Assembly (NCBI RefSeq): GCF_964355755.1
Contig: NC_092673.1
Location: forward strand, 35,163,648 to 35,227,647
Direction of reading: 5' to 3'
Source of the DNA: Antedon mediterranea
Lineage: Eukaryota; Echinodermata; Crinoidea; Comatulida; Antedonidae
DNA length: 64,000 bases
The notes below the pieces were generated by a model that made no database searches, had not been told where the DNA came from, and saw only the letters and a list, made by a program, of their open reading frames with translations. Below are positions 33,501 through 45,449 of this stretch, piece after piece (position 1 is the first letter of the stretch; each line of letters starts with the position of its first letter). Made by a program: the position numbers and the translations under genes.

Positions 33501-36500
33501 ACATTTATAGATTTTAAAAGTGCATGATTTGACAGGCTCAGACGCCGCTTTAGCTACGCGAACAACAATTCTTACATCGGTGCTAGACTGTTTTACTTCG
33601 TGAGAAAGTCGAGTAACAAGGGATGTCACAGTAGAAAATTAAGAAAAAATACAATTCAATATCATAAAAAAAAAAATGTATTATTTTGGCAGACAAATTG
33701 TTGACCATTTTACATTATAAATTTTCAACAACAATCACTAAGAACGCACCTTGCGGCCCTCTAGCTCTTCTCTAATTTCCCTCCAGTTGTCCGCTCCCTG
33801 TACATACTCAATCATGTTATCAAAAGCTTCTGAAAATTGTTCAGTGTCCTGACAAATTAATTGTACATAAATTTGATTAACAACAATTTAATAATTATAA
33901 ACAAATCCTCGAGTAAATCCCTAATTAGGTTCATTACTTAAATGTAATGTTTATGATTCAGATAAGAGCCCACCCTGTCAAATAAGCCCATCTTCACATC
34001 TATAGTAATTGTCCAGCAATTACGGCAAACCATTACATTTTGCTCCCCATGAATAAGCCCACTTGCCAACCTGGGCTTATACTCAAATCGGATATACACT
34101 TACATAATTCCCTTGTATAAGAAGGCTGCCCACCATCTCCTTGCCTGAACTGATTACCCAATTCAAAACCGTGACATCCGACAACAACAAAGCCATTGCT
34201 TCTCTTATACAATGTACCTTTGCTAAGAAATCTTCCTCACTATCACATTTTAACATCTTTGTCCTGCGTGTTAAAAATAAATTACATCGTTAATCAAATT
34301 GACAAAAAAGACAAAGAAATGATATACATTGGTAAGACGATTCAATTGAGACAAAATAAACTTAATTTTATTTAGAAATGAAAAAAATAGCACTATACTT
34401 TTTAAATAAAATAGAAGCTTGGGTTTATTTTTTATATTAATTTGTTTTAAGGCAAATTTACACAGACGAGCGGTAACGGTAATAAAAATAAAGAATCTAT
34501 GTTATTCCCATTGACCATTTACACACAACGCGGAGCGGACGGACTGTTTCCGCTGAGGATAGATACAGATTCCATGTGGGACAAGCTACATGTTTTTCCG
34601 CTTACTGTTACCGCTTGTCTGTGTAAATTGACTTTATGCATGTGGTGTTCTTCAGTAAAATAAACAAATCCAATTTCCTTACCTGTTCGTGCGTACTTGA
34701 ACACCCCCACTCCTAACAATTTTTAAAGCATGTTCATAAAATTGCTGTCTCCCTCGTATCATATGATTTTCTAATGGCTCTAAATTTTCAAGCTACAATA
34801 AAAATAATAAACAAAAATAAAATAATATTAACCAAAAATAAATGTTGCTATGATACAATAATGCACTGTAATTTGAACCAAGTGATGGCTTGTGGCTGTT
34901 CATATAGTCTATATCAAAATAAAGAAAATTGTCTCATTAGTCACAACCAAGTGATGGCTTGTGGCTGTTCATATAGTCTATATCAAAATAAAGACAATTG
35001 TCTCATTAGTCACAACCAAGTGATGGCTTGTGGCTGTTCATATAGTCTATATCAAAATAAAGACAATTGTCTCATTAGTCACAACCAAGTGATGGCTTGT
35101 GGCTGTTTATATAGTCTATATCAAAATAAAGACAATTGTCTCATTAGTCACAACCAAGTGATGACTTGTGGCTGTTTATACAGTCTATATCAAAATAAAG
35201 ACAATTGTCTCATTAGTCACAACCAAGTGATGGCTTGTGGCTGTTTATACAGTCTATATCAAAATAAAGACAATTGTCTCATTAGTCACAACCAAGTGAT
35301 GGCTTGTGGCTGTTTATATAGTCTATATCAAAATAAAGACAATTGTCTCAGTAGTCACAACCAAGTGATGGTTTGTGGCTGTTTATACAGTCTATATCAA
35401 AATAAAGACAATTGTCTCATTAGTCACAACCAAGTGATGGCTTGTGGCTGTTCATATAGTCTATATCAAAATAAAGACAATTGTCTCATTAGTCACAACC
35501 AAGTGATGGCTTGTGGCTGTTCATATAGTCTATATCAAAATAAAGACAATTGTCTCATTAGTCACAACCAAGTGATGGTTTGTGGCTGTTCATATAGCCT
35601 ATATCAAAATAAAGACAATTGTCTCATTAGTCACAACCAAGTGATGGCTTGTGGCTGTTAATATAGTCTATATCAAAATAAAGACAATTGTCTCATTAGT
35701 CACAACCAAGTGATGACTTGTGGCTGTTGATATAGTCTATATCAAAATAAAGACAATTGTCTCATTAGTCACAACCAAGTGATGGCTTTTGGCTGTTTAT
35801 ACAGTCTATATCAAAATAAAGACAATTGTCTCATTAGTCACAACCAAGTGATGGCTTGTGGCTGTTAATATAGTCTATATCAAAATAAAGACATTTGTCT
35901 CATTAGTCACAACCAAGTGATGGCTTGTGGCTGTTAATATAGTCTATATCAAAATAAAGACAATTGTCTCATTAGTCACAACCAAGTGATGACTTGTGGC
36001 TGTTGATATAGTCTATATCAAAATAAAGACAATTGTCTCATTAGTCACAACCAAGTGATGGCTTGTGGCTGTTCATATAGTCTATATCAAAATAAAGACA
36101 ATTGTCTCATTAGTCACAACCAAGTGATGGCTTGTGGCTGTTCATATAGTCTATATCAAAATAAAGACAATTGTCTCATTAGTCACAACCAAGTGATGGC
36201 TTGTGGCTGTTTATACAGTCTATATCAAAATAAAGACAATTGTCTCATTAGTCACAACCAAGTGATGGCTTGTGGCTGTTTATACAGTCTATATCAAAAT
36301 AAAGACAATTGTCTCATTAGTCACAACCAAGTGATGGCTTGTGGCTGTTCATATAGTATATATCAAAATAAAGACAATTGTCTCATTAGTCACAACCAAG
36401 TGATGGCTTGTGGCTGTTTATATAGCCTATATCAAAATAAAGACAATTGTCTCATTAGTCACAACCAAGTGATGGCTTGTGGCTGTTTATATAGTCTATA

Positions 36501-39500
36501 TCAAAATAAAGACAATTGTCTCATTAGTCACAACCAAGTGATGGCTTGTGGCTGTTGATATAGTCTATATCAAAATAAAGACAATTGTCTCATTAGTCAC
36601 AACCAAGTGATGGCTTGTGGCTGTTCATATAGTCTATATCAAAATAAAGACAATTGTCTCAGTAGTCACATATGTACCATGGGATCCTGTATCATCAGGT
36701 ACCTATTTTGTTGTGTTGAAATAAAAAAGCAAATAGAGAAAAAATTCAGACCTCACTCGCCGATACAAATGAATCACTTGAAGAGCCTTCATCGCTGGCC
36801 CGCCTTCCAAGGTGCAGAGCTTGTAGCTGTCTGGCAAGGTCATCGGATTCTACTACTGGTGACTGGGTAATGTTGAGGGCAGCCTCCTCGCATTGATCTT
36901 GAATACTGTATGCTTTTATGAGCAGCTCATCAAGCTTCTTTAGAAGTTCTGCATCTGTATCATTCTGAAAAATATATATTATTTATAGATCTTCCAGTTT
37001 CTCTTCCAGCTGAACTCATAGGCAAGCTGGAAGGGCTTCGTTAAAATGACAAATATATATAAAACTATACTTAACTAATATAAATGTCAATAATAAAGTA
37101 TAAAGCATTAAACCAGATAAAATATGTCTTAAAATTTAAAGTTTTTAATTTAAATGAATTAGTATTGATACATTGTTTAATGGGCAATGAAATATGATAT
37201 GCGAGACTATTTAAAATAGACCAATTTCTTTAGTTTCCATAATTCTTGGCCATCTGAGTTTGCAGAAAGAAAGTCATCCAATATCACGTTGAGAATTCCA
37301 ATAAAGCCTTTACAACACAACTAGAACGTATTACTTGAGATACAAATGCACAACTCTATTACCCTTTTGAAAATGCATTATGGAAGTTTAGTACCTGAGG
37401 TGGATTTGGAGCACTGTCAATTGCATTTTGGCACCTGAGGTGGACTTACCTGAGGTGGATTTGGCGCACTGTCAATTGCATTTTGGTACCTGAGGTGGAC
37501 TTACCTGAGGTGGATTTGGAGCACTGTCAATTGCATTTTGGTACCTGAGGTGGACTTACCTGAGGTGGATTTGGAGCACTGTCAATTGCATTTTGGTACC
37601 TGAGGTGGACTTACCTGAGGTGGATTTGGAGCACTGTCAATTGCATTTTGGCACCTGAGGTGGACTTACCTGAGGTGGATTTGGAGCACTGTCAATTGCA
37701 TTTTGGCACCTGAGGTGGACTTACCTGAGGTGGATTTGGAGCACTGTCAATTGCATTTTCCCAATATTCTACTGCCACGTCAAAAGAATCCATTCCTGAA
37801 CAAAGAGACCAGAATATAAAAACATAAAATTAGAAAGCAAAATTATTATAAAATATTATGTAATATACAAACAAGTTTACTGAATCTTAGTGTTATACTA
37901 TTTTATTTTTATAAAACACCTATTGCAGGATGAAAAATATACCCATTTAGTTTAATTGGCACAAGAATTATATGCTTTGGGACTATGACAGAAACAGGAT
38001 TTGCACTTCAAACTGGTATTTGTAAGCAATCATGCTAACTGTCTGGGAATATCGGGTGTTGTATAATGTAGACCAGACTGATGGTGTAATGATAAGGGAA
38101 TCGGACTAGCATGCGATAGGCATAGGAATATCTGGTGCTGTATAGACCAGAGGGTGTAATTATAAGGGAATCGGACTAGCATGCGATAGGCATAGGAATA
38201 TCTGGTGCTGTATAGACCAGAGGGTGTAATGATAAGGGAATCGGACTAGCATGCGATAGGCATAGGAATATCTGGTGCTGTATAGACCAGAGGGTGTAAT
38301 GATAAGGGAATCGGACTAGCATGCGATAGGCATAGGAATATCTGGTGCTGTATAGACCAGAGGGTGTAATTATAAGGGAATCGGACTAGCATGCGATAGG
38401 CATAGGAATATCTGGTGCTGTATAGACCAGAGGGTGTAATGATAAGGGAATCGGACTAGCATGCGATAGGCATAGGAATATCTGGTGCTGTATAGACCAG
38501 AGGGTGTAATGATAAGGGAATCGGACTAGCATGCGATAGGCATAGGAATATCTGGTGCTGTATAGACCAGAGGGTGTAATTATAAGGGAATCGGACTAGC
38601 ATGCGATAGGCATAGGAATATCTGGTGCTGTATTGACCAGAGGGTGTAATTATAAGGGAATCGGACTAGCATGCGATAGGCATAGGAATATCTGGTGCTG
38701 TATAGACCAGAGGGTGTAATTATAAGGGAATCGGACTAGCATGCGATAGGCATAGGAATATCTGGTGCTGTATAGACCAGAGGGTGTAATTATAAGGGAA
38801 TCGGACTAGCATGCGATAGGCATAGGAATATCTGGTGCTGTATAGACCAGAGGGTGTAATTATAAGGGAATCGGACTAGCATGCGATAGGCATAGGAATA
38901 TCTGGTGCTGTATAGACCAGAGGGTGTAATTATAAGGGAATCGGACTAGCATGCGATAGGCATAGGAATATCTGGTGCTGTATTGACCAGAGGGTGTAAT
39001 TATAAGGGAATCGGACTAGCATGCGATAGGCATAAGATCGTGCCTTGATTTATTCTTAGACAAGATGCTTTACTCTCATCATTGCCTTGTCCTTTGGATA
39101 GGATGTAAAATCGTTGGTCCTGGGTACATACAGTGCACGTAGAACTTGGTATACTATTCTAAAAGAGGGATTGTCTGCTGGCTACCGTGGGTCCGTAGAG
39201 GACTTCCTCAGTTTCAAGTAATAGCTTGAAGACGATAATAAATACCTCTATCGTGTAATTATAAATTATCTTGCATACAATATGACTTACTTACCCATCT
39301 GAAATAATCTCTGAATTGCACTAGCCTCATTTGTGGGCGTTAACTCTCCATTCTGAGCAACACTTGTTTGAGGTGTGTCAGTTCGATCGGCGTCCTCAAG
39401 TGAGTGGTTTGAATTTTCCGTCAGTGAAGTTGCAGCATTTACTGCTGGGATGGATGCACTTACAACAGAGCTAGCCATGCTCGACGTTCTGGAGTGTGAA

Positions 39501-40073
39501 GATTGGCGGGAACGTGACCTTCGACCTGACCTAGCAGGTGATTTAGGTGAGCCAATTATTGGACTCAAGATTTGGCTGGAGTTATTTGGTCGTACCACAT
39601 CTAAAAATAAATACAGTTACAAGTGATGTGAGTAAAGGCATGTCTACATATCAAATAAAGAGTTTGCAGTTTTGTTTGTAAGTTCCAAAATTAAAATTCC
39701 AAGTTAAAATTATGTGCTTTTTTCCTCTTTTTATTCTGCTACAACTGTCACAGTCCACTGCATCAGTCATCAGGCTCACTCACTAATTCTACTCTTCTTC
39801 TCTTAAATGGGAAACATGTATATGTGAACTAGCTAAAAGCGGACCAAAGACAGTAGATAACAACTCACTGGACAGACAGACAGACAGAATAAGATTTATA
39901 TAAACATACTTACAGCCATTAGCTTTGAGGTCTTTTGGATGTGGCAAGCGGCCATTACCTTTCTTAACCCTTCGCTTACGTCGCCGCAAATAACTGGCTG
40001 CTATTATCAAGCCTGTGAGTGCAGACAAGGCAGACAGCAAAGCTACTTTAGTTTTCAGTCCAATCAACACCAT
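30565..40073 (-). CDS. MIGA: Mitoguardin (FAM73/MIGA) outer mitochondrial membrane protein
   Basis: Ten coding exons in transcript order: 40073-39914, 39600-39295, 37795-37725, 36964-36752, 34792-34683, 34263-34104, 33848-33750, 33211-33077, 31274-31104, 30705-30565 (TGA). Phases close to 521 aa. Residues 9-28 (ALLSALSALTGLIIAASYL) form a membrane segment, followed by RRRKRRVKK, fitting an outer-membrane anchor. A serine-rich linker follows (SRSRQSSHSRTSSMASS), then GMDSFDVAVEYWENAI, SDSFVSASELENLE, CMSFYDIVLDFFILDSFDDL, NRWLSNSVKET and HISPALAWGFLG, all diagnostic of the family. MIGA proteins promote mitochondrial fusion through mitochondrial phospholipase D and bind VAP proteins at ER contacts. 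SDSFVSASE fits a phospho-FFAT-like acidic motif. Introns hold a LINE, a 69-bp array, a repeated donor site and a SINE satellite. Confidence 0.93.
31394..32653 (+). mobile_element. 5'-truncated LINE fragment with A-tracts at both ends
   Basis: It lies in a mitoguardin intron, antisense to the gene. The body 31420-32627 is bounded by 26 A on the left (31394-31419) and 26 A on the right (32628-32653). ACAATTA-type flanks on both sides (about 31388 and 32653) look like a target duplication. The 3' UTR has a strong hairpin at 32567-32610: GAGGCGCCTT pairs with AAGGCGCCTC and AAGATGG with CCATCTT. The last words before the tail are AATATACTGAATAAA. Confidence 0.8.
31420..32525 (+). pseudogene. LINE reverse transcriptase C-terminal region
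   Basis: The frame begins inside the RT palm/thumb with KAILFTRKH and HRHLGVMLNAKLKWDSHI. It continues with ISHVRPLMEYAAPVW and ends with a cysteine-histidine segment, HGLRDNPNCTCG to PLHFLCYCPNY, typical of C-terminal tails in some LINE clades. One base is missing between about 31815 and 31830, shifting the frame. The catalytic YADD region is absent because of 5' truncation. Confidence 0.8.
34877..36669. repeat. 69-bp tandem array, about 26 copies, in mitoguardin intron
   Basis: Units begin ACCAAGTGATGGCTTGTGGC and include CAATTGTCTCATTAGTCAC. Because 69 is a multiple of three, long spurious open frames arise (34774-35661 and 36055-36558). Variant positions (TTCATATAG, TTTATACAG, TTAATATAG) alternate in blocks, suggesting homogenisation of sub-arrays. 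Confidence 0.95.
37394..37773 (-). repeat. 55-bp tandem repeat carrying exon end and splice donor, seven copies
   Basis: GCACTGTCAATTGCATTTT recurs on the plus strand at 37411, 37466, 37521, 37576, 37631, 37686 and 37741, all 55 bp apart. Read on the coding strand, each unit is the last 33 bases of mitoguardin exon 3 (ending CCACCTCAG) plus the first 22 bases of its intron. GTAAGT follows in six of seven copies. The outermost copy has GTACTA instead. Confidence 0.95.
38060..39246 (+). mobile_element. SINE with its tRNA-like head amplified as a 70-bp satellite
   Basis: Fourteen units contain GGGTGTAATGATAAGGGAAT then CGGACTAGCATGCGATAGG, 70 bp apart (CATAGGAATA at 38121, 38191, 38261 and onward). 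The last unit runs into a SINE-like body, with CTTTACTCTCATCATTGCC, TCCTTTGGATAGGATGTAAA and GGTCCTGGGTACATAC, ending ATAATAAATAC near 39245. The head has a plausible A box; the B box is degenerate. It lies in mitoguardin intron 2. Confidence 0.7.
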
Positions 40074-40489
40074 AGTTTTAAAGCGTTACATACACTAAAA
40101 AAGCAAAATATTGAATTACAGAAAGAAGATAAAGAAAAAAAAAGAGGATGATGATGATTTCGTACAACCAGAAGCAGTTATCCTGCAACTTCGTTGCTAA
40201 TCATAATGTATGATTCGGCCTAGATTCCTGTTTACAAACAAAAGACATTATTAGAAATGGGAGAAGGGATGGGGGATAGGGTTAGTGTCCGATAGGCCTA
40301 CACATAATATGGCCTATTTGTGATGAATATGTAAGGATTAGACTAGTAGTAGTAGAGTAGGTGTATGTTGTGGAGCCAAGCTAGTAGGTATGTATAATTA
40401 AGGCCTTAATTAAAAAGCCCAACAATTACTGGTGGTGCGTGCGTCTATATATTATTAATGCAGTTTTAATTGTCACTTTTTAACTTTGA

Positions 40490-40870
40490 TATTACTAGGC
40501 CCTAGGCCTAGGCTAGGTTAGCCTGGCCTAGCCTGCCTACTCTCCCTACCCCTCTAGCTAGCTAGGTCGAAATCCCACTAGGTCTAGACTAGGCCGCTAG
40601 TTAATTTAAGTATAGGAATAGGGTCTAGGCTAGCCTAGCTAGCTAGTAGTAGTAGTAGGCCTAAAAAAAGAGAAGTAGGCTAGGTAGGCTAGTAGTATAG
40701 TAGATAGCCTAGCCTAGTAGTAGGCTAGTAGGCTAGTAATGTATCATTAATAATAATGGTCATTTAAATAAGGAGGCTCATAATAGACCTTAAAACAAAA
40801 TCAAATTCCATTTGAAAGACATATGTAGGCCTACTTTAGCCCTAGGCCTAGTAACAAGAATACCGCCGAT
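40490..40870. repeat. AGGCCTA/CTAG-rich low-complexity stretch
   Basis: Dense overlapping TAGGCCTAGGC, CTAGCTAG and TAGTAGTAG words with no fixed period. It lies upstream of mitoguardin. Confidence 0.6.
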
Positions 40871-40944
40871 AGATACCGCACACTATTTGCCCTATCTAGA
40901 ATTAATGACGTAATAACGGCGGTACGGTACGCACATGTGCGACG

Positions 40945-40952
40945 TGACGTCA
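40945..40952. promoter_or_regulatory. Palindromic CRE-like site TGACGTCA
   Basis: A perfect cAMP-response-element palindrome within GACGTGACGTCATGA, about 870 bp upstream of the mitoguardin ATG and 1.15 kb upstream of NELF-B, in a locally GC-richer segment. The transcription start is not known, so function is inferred. Confidence 0.45.
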
Positions 40953-41412
40953 TGATAATGATTACTCAATTAAATAATTGTGAAAAGAATTTAATTAATA
41001 AAATACAGGTAATAAAAGGTACGTACAATAAATGATATAAGATATCATCATAAAACATCTAAGAATAAAAGATATTTGAACTAAACAGAATTAAAACTGT
41101 CCTAAAAACGCCGTGTTTTCGGAATTTTTTTAGGCAATCTAGCTAGCCTAAAAAAATAAAGGCCTACTCAGTACTGTATATTTATTATTTTTGTTTCAAT
41201 TGACATTGCTAACGTTATTGATCATGAAGTTCTCTGTTTAAATTTAATAAAATATAATAATTAAAATAATTTGTAAATTTTTATAATACAGTAAATTACA
41301 ATTTAAAAAATGATTGATATTACAGTAATTATAATTTTTATTAAAATTGTAAAAATGTGCATAGCGCCACCAATTTTCAATTAAGAACGCGCGAGTCCTA
41401 ATTTTTCTACAT

Positions 41413-41425
41413 GGCGGCCATCTTG
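41413..41425 (-). promoter_or_regulatory. YY1-like site CAAGATGGCCGCC
   Basis: Matches the long YY1 core (AAGATGGCGGC-type) often found at starts of housekeeping genes. It lies about 690 bp before the NELF-B ATG. A weaker GGCAGCCATATTTTG is near 41829. The rest of 40074-42099 shows no coding sequence. Confidence 0.5.
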
Positions 41426-42099
41426 AAACCAAAACAGAAGAAGATAAAATACGGTCCGAAGATATTTTGTCTTCTGCTTCTTTAAACCTGCCTAATTGTA
41501 ATGTAAAGCTACAACTATATATATCAATCTACTATAGATTTTTTAGGGTTTCTAATGTTCGCTTTAGACAAATTTAAACCGGATTTTTTCTTTAATTTTC
41601 TTTGCAAGGCTCAACGAAAATCACCGACAGCTGGCTGTTACACAAATAATTCAAGCACCTTTTTGTCATGTGGACCGTGTAAGAATTTGAATATTTTTTG
41701 TATTGAAGGTAAGATTATTTTTCCTTGAAATATCTAGAAGACATCGCGTCGAAATAATACATCTCGATTAATTCTATCGGCAACAAATGTGAATAAATGT
41801 CAAAGACCGGTCTCACTGTAGCGACACGGCAGCCATATTTTGACTGTGTACTTTGCCGTTGTATAGAGGGCGCTATTTTAGAATAAATTAACCTAGATAG
41901 TCGAGACTTTCTCAACAAGTAAATAAAACAATATTTCCATTAACTTCACAATTTTAATTTTTTTTATTTTAATCAATTAATAATTAATTTAAAAAAATAT
42001 ATACCACACAATATTTTTGTGAGTGATTAACTTTTTACTATGCCATGGTTTGGAACTTTTAATAATTTTTTTTTATAGCTGTAATATTACGAAGATATT

Positions 42100-45042
42100 A
42101 TGTCAGGATTCGAAGAAGTTGGTATAGCAGGCAGTGATGAACTGCGGGAAGCTTTGACAAACTGTACAAACCCAGTGGAGGCTATCCAGAGCTTCCAGTC
42201 AGAAAATGGCATTCTTCTGCCATCACTTCACTATGCCCTTCCGCTCTTGGATCTTCATGGAATCAACCGGTTAGAATTCCACCAATCCATTATGGAGGAA
42301 CTCAGTGATAAATTGATAAGTCGGCTTCAGGAACTTGCGAGTAGTGATGAAAAAGATCGGTATAAAAAAATCGAAGACTTGTTGGCGAAAAGTTTTCCAC
42401 TTATTTCAATATCATCCGTGCAGCCGGTTGTGATGGCAATGATGAAGCACTTACCAGAAGTTCCAGAGAAATATTTGAACACTCTGGTTGAAAAACGAGA
42501 ATTGTACCAAGCCGCAGCTACAGAAGTCAAGAGACAGATTTGGCAAGAGAACTCATCTCTTTTTGGTGATGAAGTTTCACCGTTGTTGGCCGAGTACATA
42601 TCCGACAAAGAAAAAAGTCTGTTTGGTTACGAGCCAGGTAATTCACAGATGTTTTTTGTTATACCACCGAAAACGAGACGGCAAGGGCATGTTATACAGA
42701 CACTAACAAACATGGTTGGAAAGAACGTAAAACTATACGACAGAGTGCTACAATTTTTAAGGACGTTGTTTCTAAGAACTAAAAACGTGCATTATTGTAC
42801 GTTACGTGCAGAACTATTAATGTCGCTTCACGATCTAGAGGTTCATGAAATAACATCGCTTGACCCCTGTCACAAGTTCACGTGGTGCTTAGACGCGTGT
42901 ATAAGGGAGAAATTTGTGGACGAGAAAAGGGCGCGCGAGTTACAAACATTCCTTGATGGGATTAGACGAGGACAGGAGACGGTACTTGGGTAAGGACTTA
43001 ATAGTGTGCACTTTTTTTGTTCCTAAAAGCTTATAAAAATTTATGAAATATAGAAGATATTAGAAATGGCTACCGGTGACCAAAACACCATATTAAAAAC
43101 ACTTTGGTAATATGATGTAAGCTAGATTCACTACTGTATGGAATTAACACTTAATTCTGGCTACATTTATTTAACCCAATAACAAAAAATTAATTAAGAA
43201 TATACAGTATTTCTATCACTCTGTTTATTTTAAATGGTTTGAAATAAAAATACAGTAATGATACTCACTTTATTTCTTCAGGGACCTGTCGATGATTCTT
43301 TGCGATCCGTATGCAATTCACACGATAGCCAACAGTACTATCCGCACAATGCTGTCTTCCATAGCCAGTGACACCATACCAAGGGTAAAATCATTTACAA
43401 TGCATTTCAATGCTAAAAACAAGTGTTTGTAATTTTCTTTAACACACCTTTTTACAAATATTTTCATTTCAAGTTTTCAACGTTTATTTTCCTTAACAAA
43501 TACAGTACATACCAAAGAAATAAATTATGGTAAAAAAAAAATTGAATAAACAAAAAAAAGCAAAAGCATAAGATAGCAAGCCCCACCTGATTAAGTAACA
43601 CTAAATGATGTATTTACCATAAGTGACAATCCAACAAGTCAATTTTCCTAGTAGATCTCTTGCCTACCTTTGCTAGAACTAGTGTACAACTTTACAACAG
43701 TGCCAAATCAATTGTTTTTTATTTACCAGTTATGTATTGTACTCATGATTTTATATTCTTCAGGCAAGTCCTAACCTAGCACTACTTATGAGGATGTTAA
43801 CGTTAGGAGTGAAGGCTTGGAACATGATTGACAGTCAGGTGTTTAAGGAACCAAAAATGGTAATAATATGAATATAATGAGAAAATCAAAACAGTCCAGC
43901 AATAATACAGAGAGTAAATAATGTGAAATGAAGAAACATCTGAAATAATGTGAAAAAATTTGCCCTAGCCTGATTTTTTCTATCTAATTATCTACTGTAA
44001 AATTTTTTGCCAAATATTGTATTAGCTTGTATGTCATGTTTAATAATATCATCTCATTATTTTTGTTTTGTTTTTACCCCGTTATTCTAGGAACATGACG
44101 TGATATTAAAATTTCTTCCGTGCATTATGTCTCTAATTGTTGATGATCAAACACGATCATTAAATAAAAAACTAAATGAAACCGAAACGGATCCAAGTTT
44201 AAAACTATTACCAGAAATCATCAAAAAGACGACAAAAAAAGATCGTGTTGCAGCTACAGTGTGTTTGTACTATGTACAATATATCGCAAGACAGAAAAAC
44301 CGAGACGCGTTGTTACGAATTCTACCATTCCTTATACTCTTTGACGGCAGTTGTGCCTACCAGGACACGTTTCTCCATGCGTTTGTTGCAAAAATTATAC
44401 CGATGGTGGACGAGTTTGCTTCTGACGATTTCAACACGACCATATTTGATAAATTCTTAATGAAGAAAAAGAACCATGAGAACGTCAGTCGGCATGCAAT
44501 GCGATTGTTGACGTATATTCACCACAAACTGCCAACAACAAAGTTGGAAAAACTTATGAAAGACTTGGAACCACTACCAAAGGTAGGAGATCACGATTTG
44601 CGAGATCATGCCTTATGAGATCATGCCTTGCGCGATCATACTTTGTGAAATCATGCCTTACGAGATCACATTTTGCAAGATCATGCCTTATGAGATCATG
44701 CCTTATAACTTGCGAGGTTACTACTTGCAAGATTATCTTAGATCACGAAATATATTATAAAATCATGCCTTGTGAGATCAAACTTGGCAAAGATAAAGAA
44801 GCAGCTCAGACAACAAAATTCATTTAATTTATATGAAGTTCATTAGTTCTTGAGTTTCTTTTCTTTTACCAGAACCATAACAGCTTACTTATATCATTAT
44901 TATTTTGCAGAGTGGTCAGATTACAAAGGACATGTACTCAACTCTACAAGAAAAAATCAGCTCCTATAATCCAAGCCCTGTAGAGCAGGCCGAACCTCTA
45001 GATTCACCTCTGCTAAGTGTACCAACACCAGCTCCGCTTTGA
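42100..45042 (+). CDS. NELFB: Negative elongation factor B (NELF-B/COBRA1)
   Basis: Exons 42100-42989, 43282-43384, 43764-43859, 44091-44582 and 44911-45042 (TGA) splice with GT-AG ends and closing phases to 570 aa, close to the length of animal NELF-B. Family signatures: ALTNCTNPVEAIQSFQSENG, LLDLHGINRLEFHQS, CTLRAELLMSLHDLE, DLSMILCDPYAI, WNMIDSQVFKEPKM, RNRDALLRILPFL-like and a proline-rich end SVPTPAPL. The fold is helical repeats with no catalytic site. NELF-B pairs with NELF-C/D and NELF-E in the complex that, with DSIF, holds RNA polymerase II at promoter-proximal pauses. It acts in the nucleus. The start sits about 35 bases after a T-rich tract ending TTTATAG, which could be an acceptor for a non-coding first exon. 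AATAAA words at 45323 and 45349 are poly(A) candidates. Confidence 0.96.
44588..44785. repeat. GATCATGCCTT short tandem repeat in NELF-B intron 4
   Basis: About ten imperfect 16-17 bp units of AGATCATGCCTTATG type lie directly downstream of the exon 4 donor. Confidence 0.8.
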
Positions 45043-45449
45043 ATCAACAGGCCTAACAAACTATATATATATGTATATATATTTCAACATTTCCATAAAT
45101 TAATAATAATATACTGATGTAATGCAATATTATGTACTGTGATTGCAGTTTGTTATAAACAAAAGAGATTCAGTATACTACTTATACTATTAATATTATG
45201 TCATAATGAAATTGAAACAAGTTATACAATTTTCAGATGCCTTGGCCTTTTTAGTGGGGTATGGAGAGGGATAGTTCAGTGAAGTTTCTTTTAAATCATG
45301 GTGTAGCTACACATATTATCTGAAATAAATAATTATTTGTTTTTAATGAAATAAAAACTAAAATTGTTTACTTTTTCTTTTATTAAAGTAAAATATGCGA
45401 CATTACATTTTATAAATATACCTGTCTGTCTCATTTAATTTACTCTGCG
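45043..45449. other. Convergent 3' ends of NELF-B and WDR46
   Basis: Only 407 bp separate the two stop codons. Plus-strand AATAAA at 45323 and 45349 serve NELF-B. On the minus strand, several A/T-rich words could serve WDR46, so the two 3' UTRs probably overlap. Confidence 0.5.

Noticed and set aside
34774-35661. 295-codon open frame with cysteine-rich repeats
   Set aside because: It is a by-product of a 69-bp intronic tandem array; other units carry stops and it is antisense to mitoguardin.
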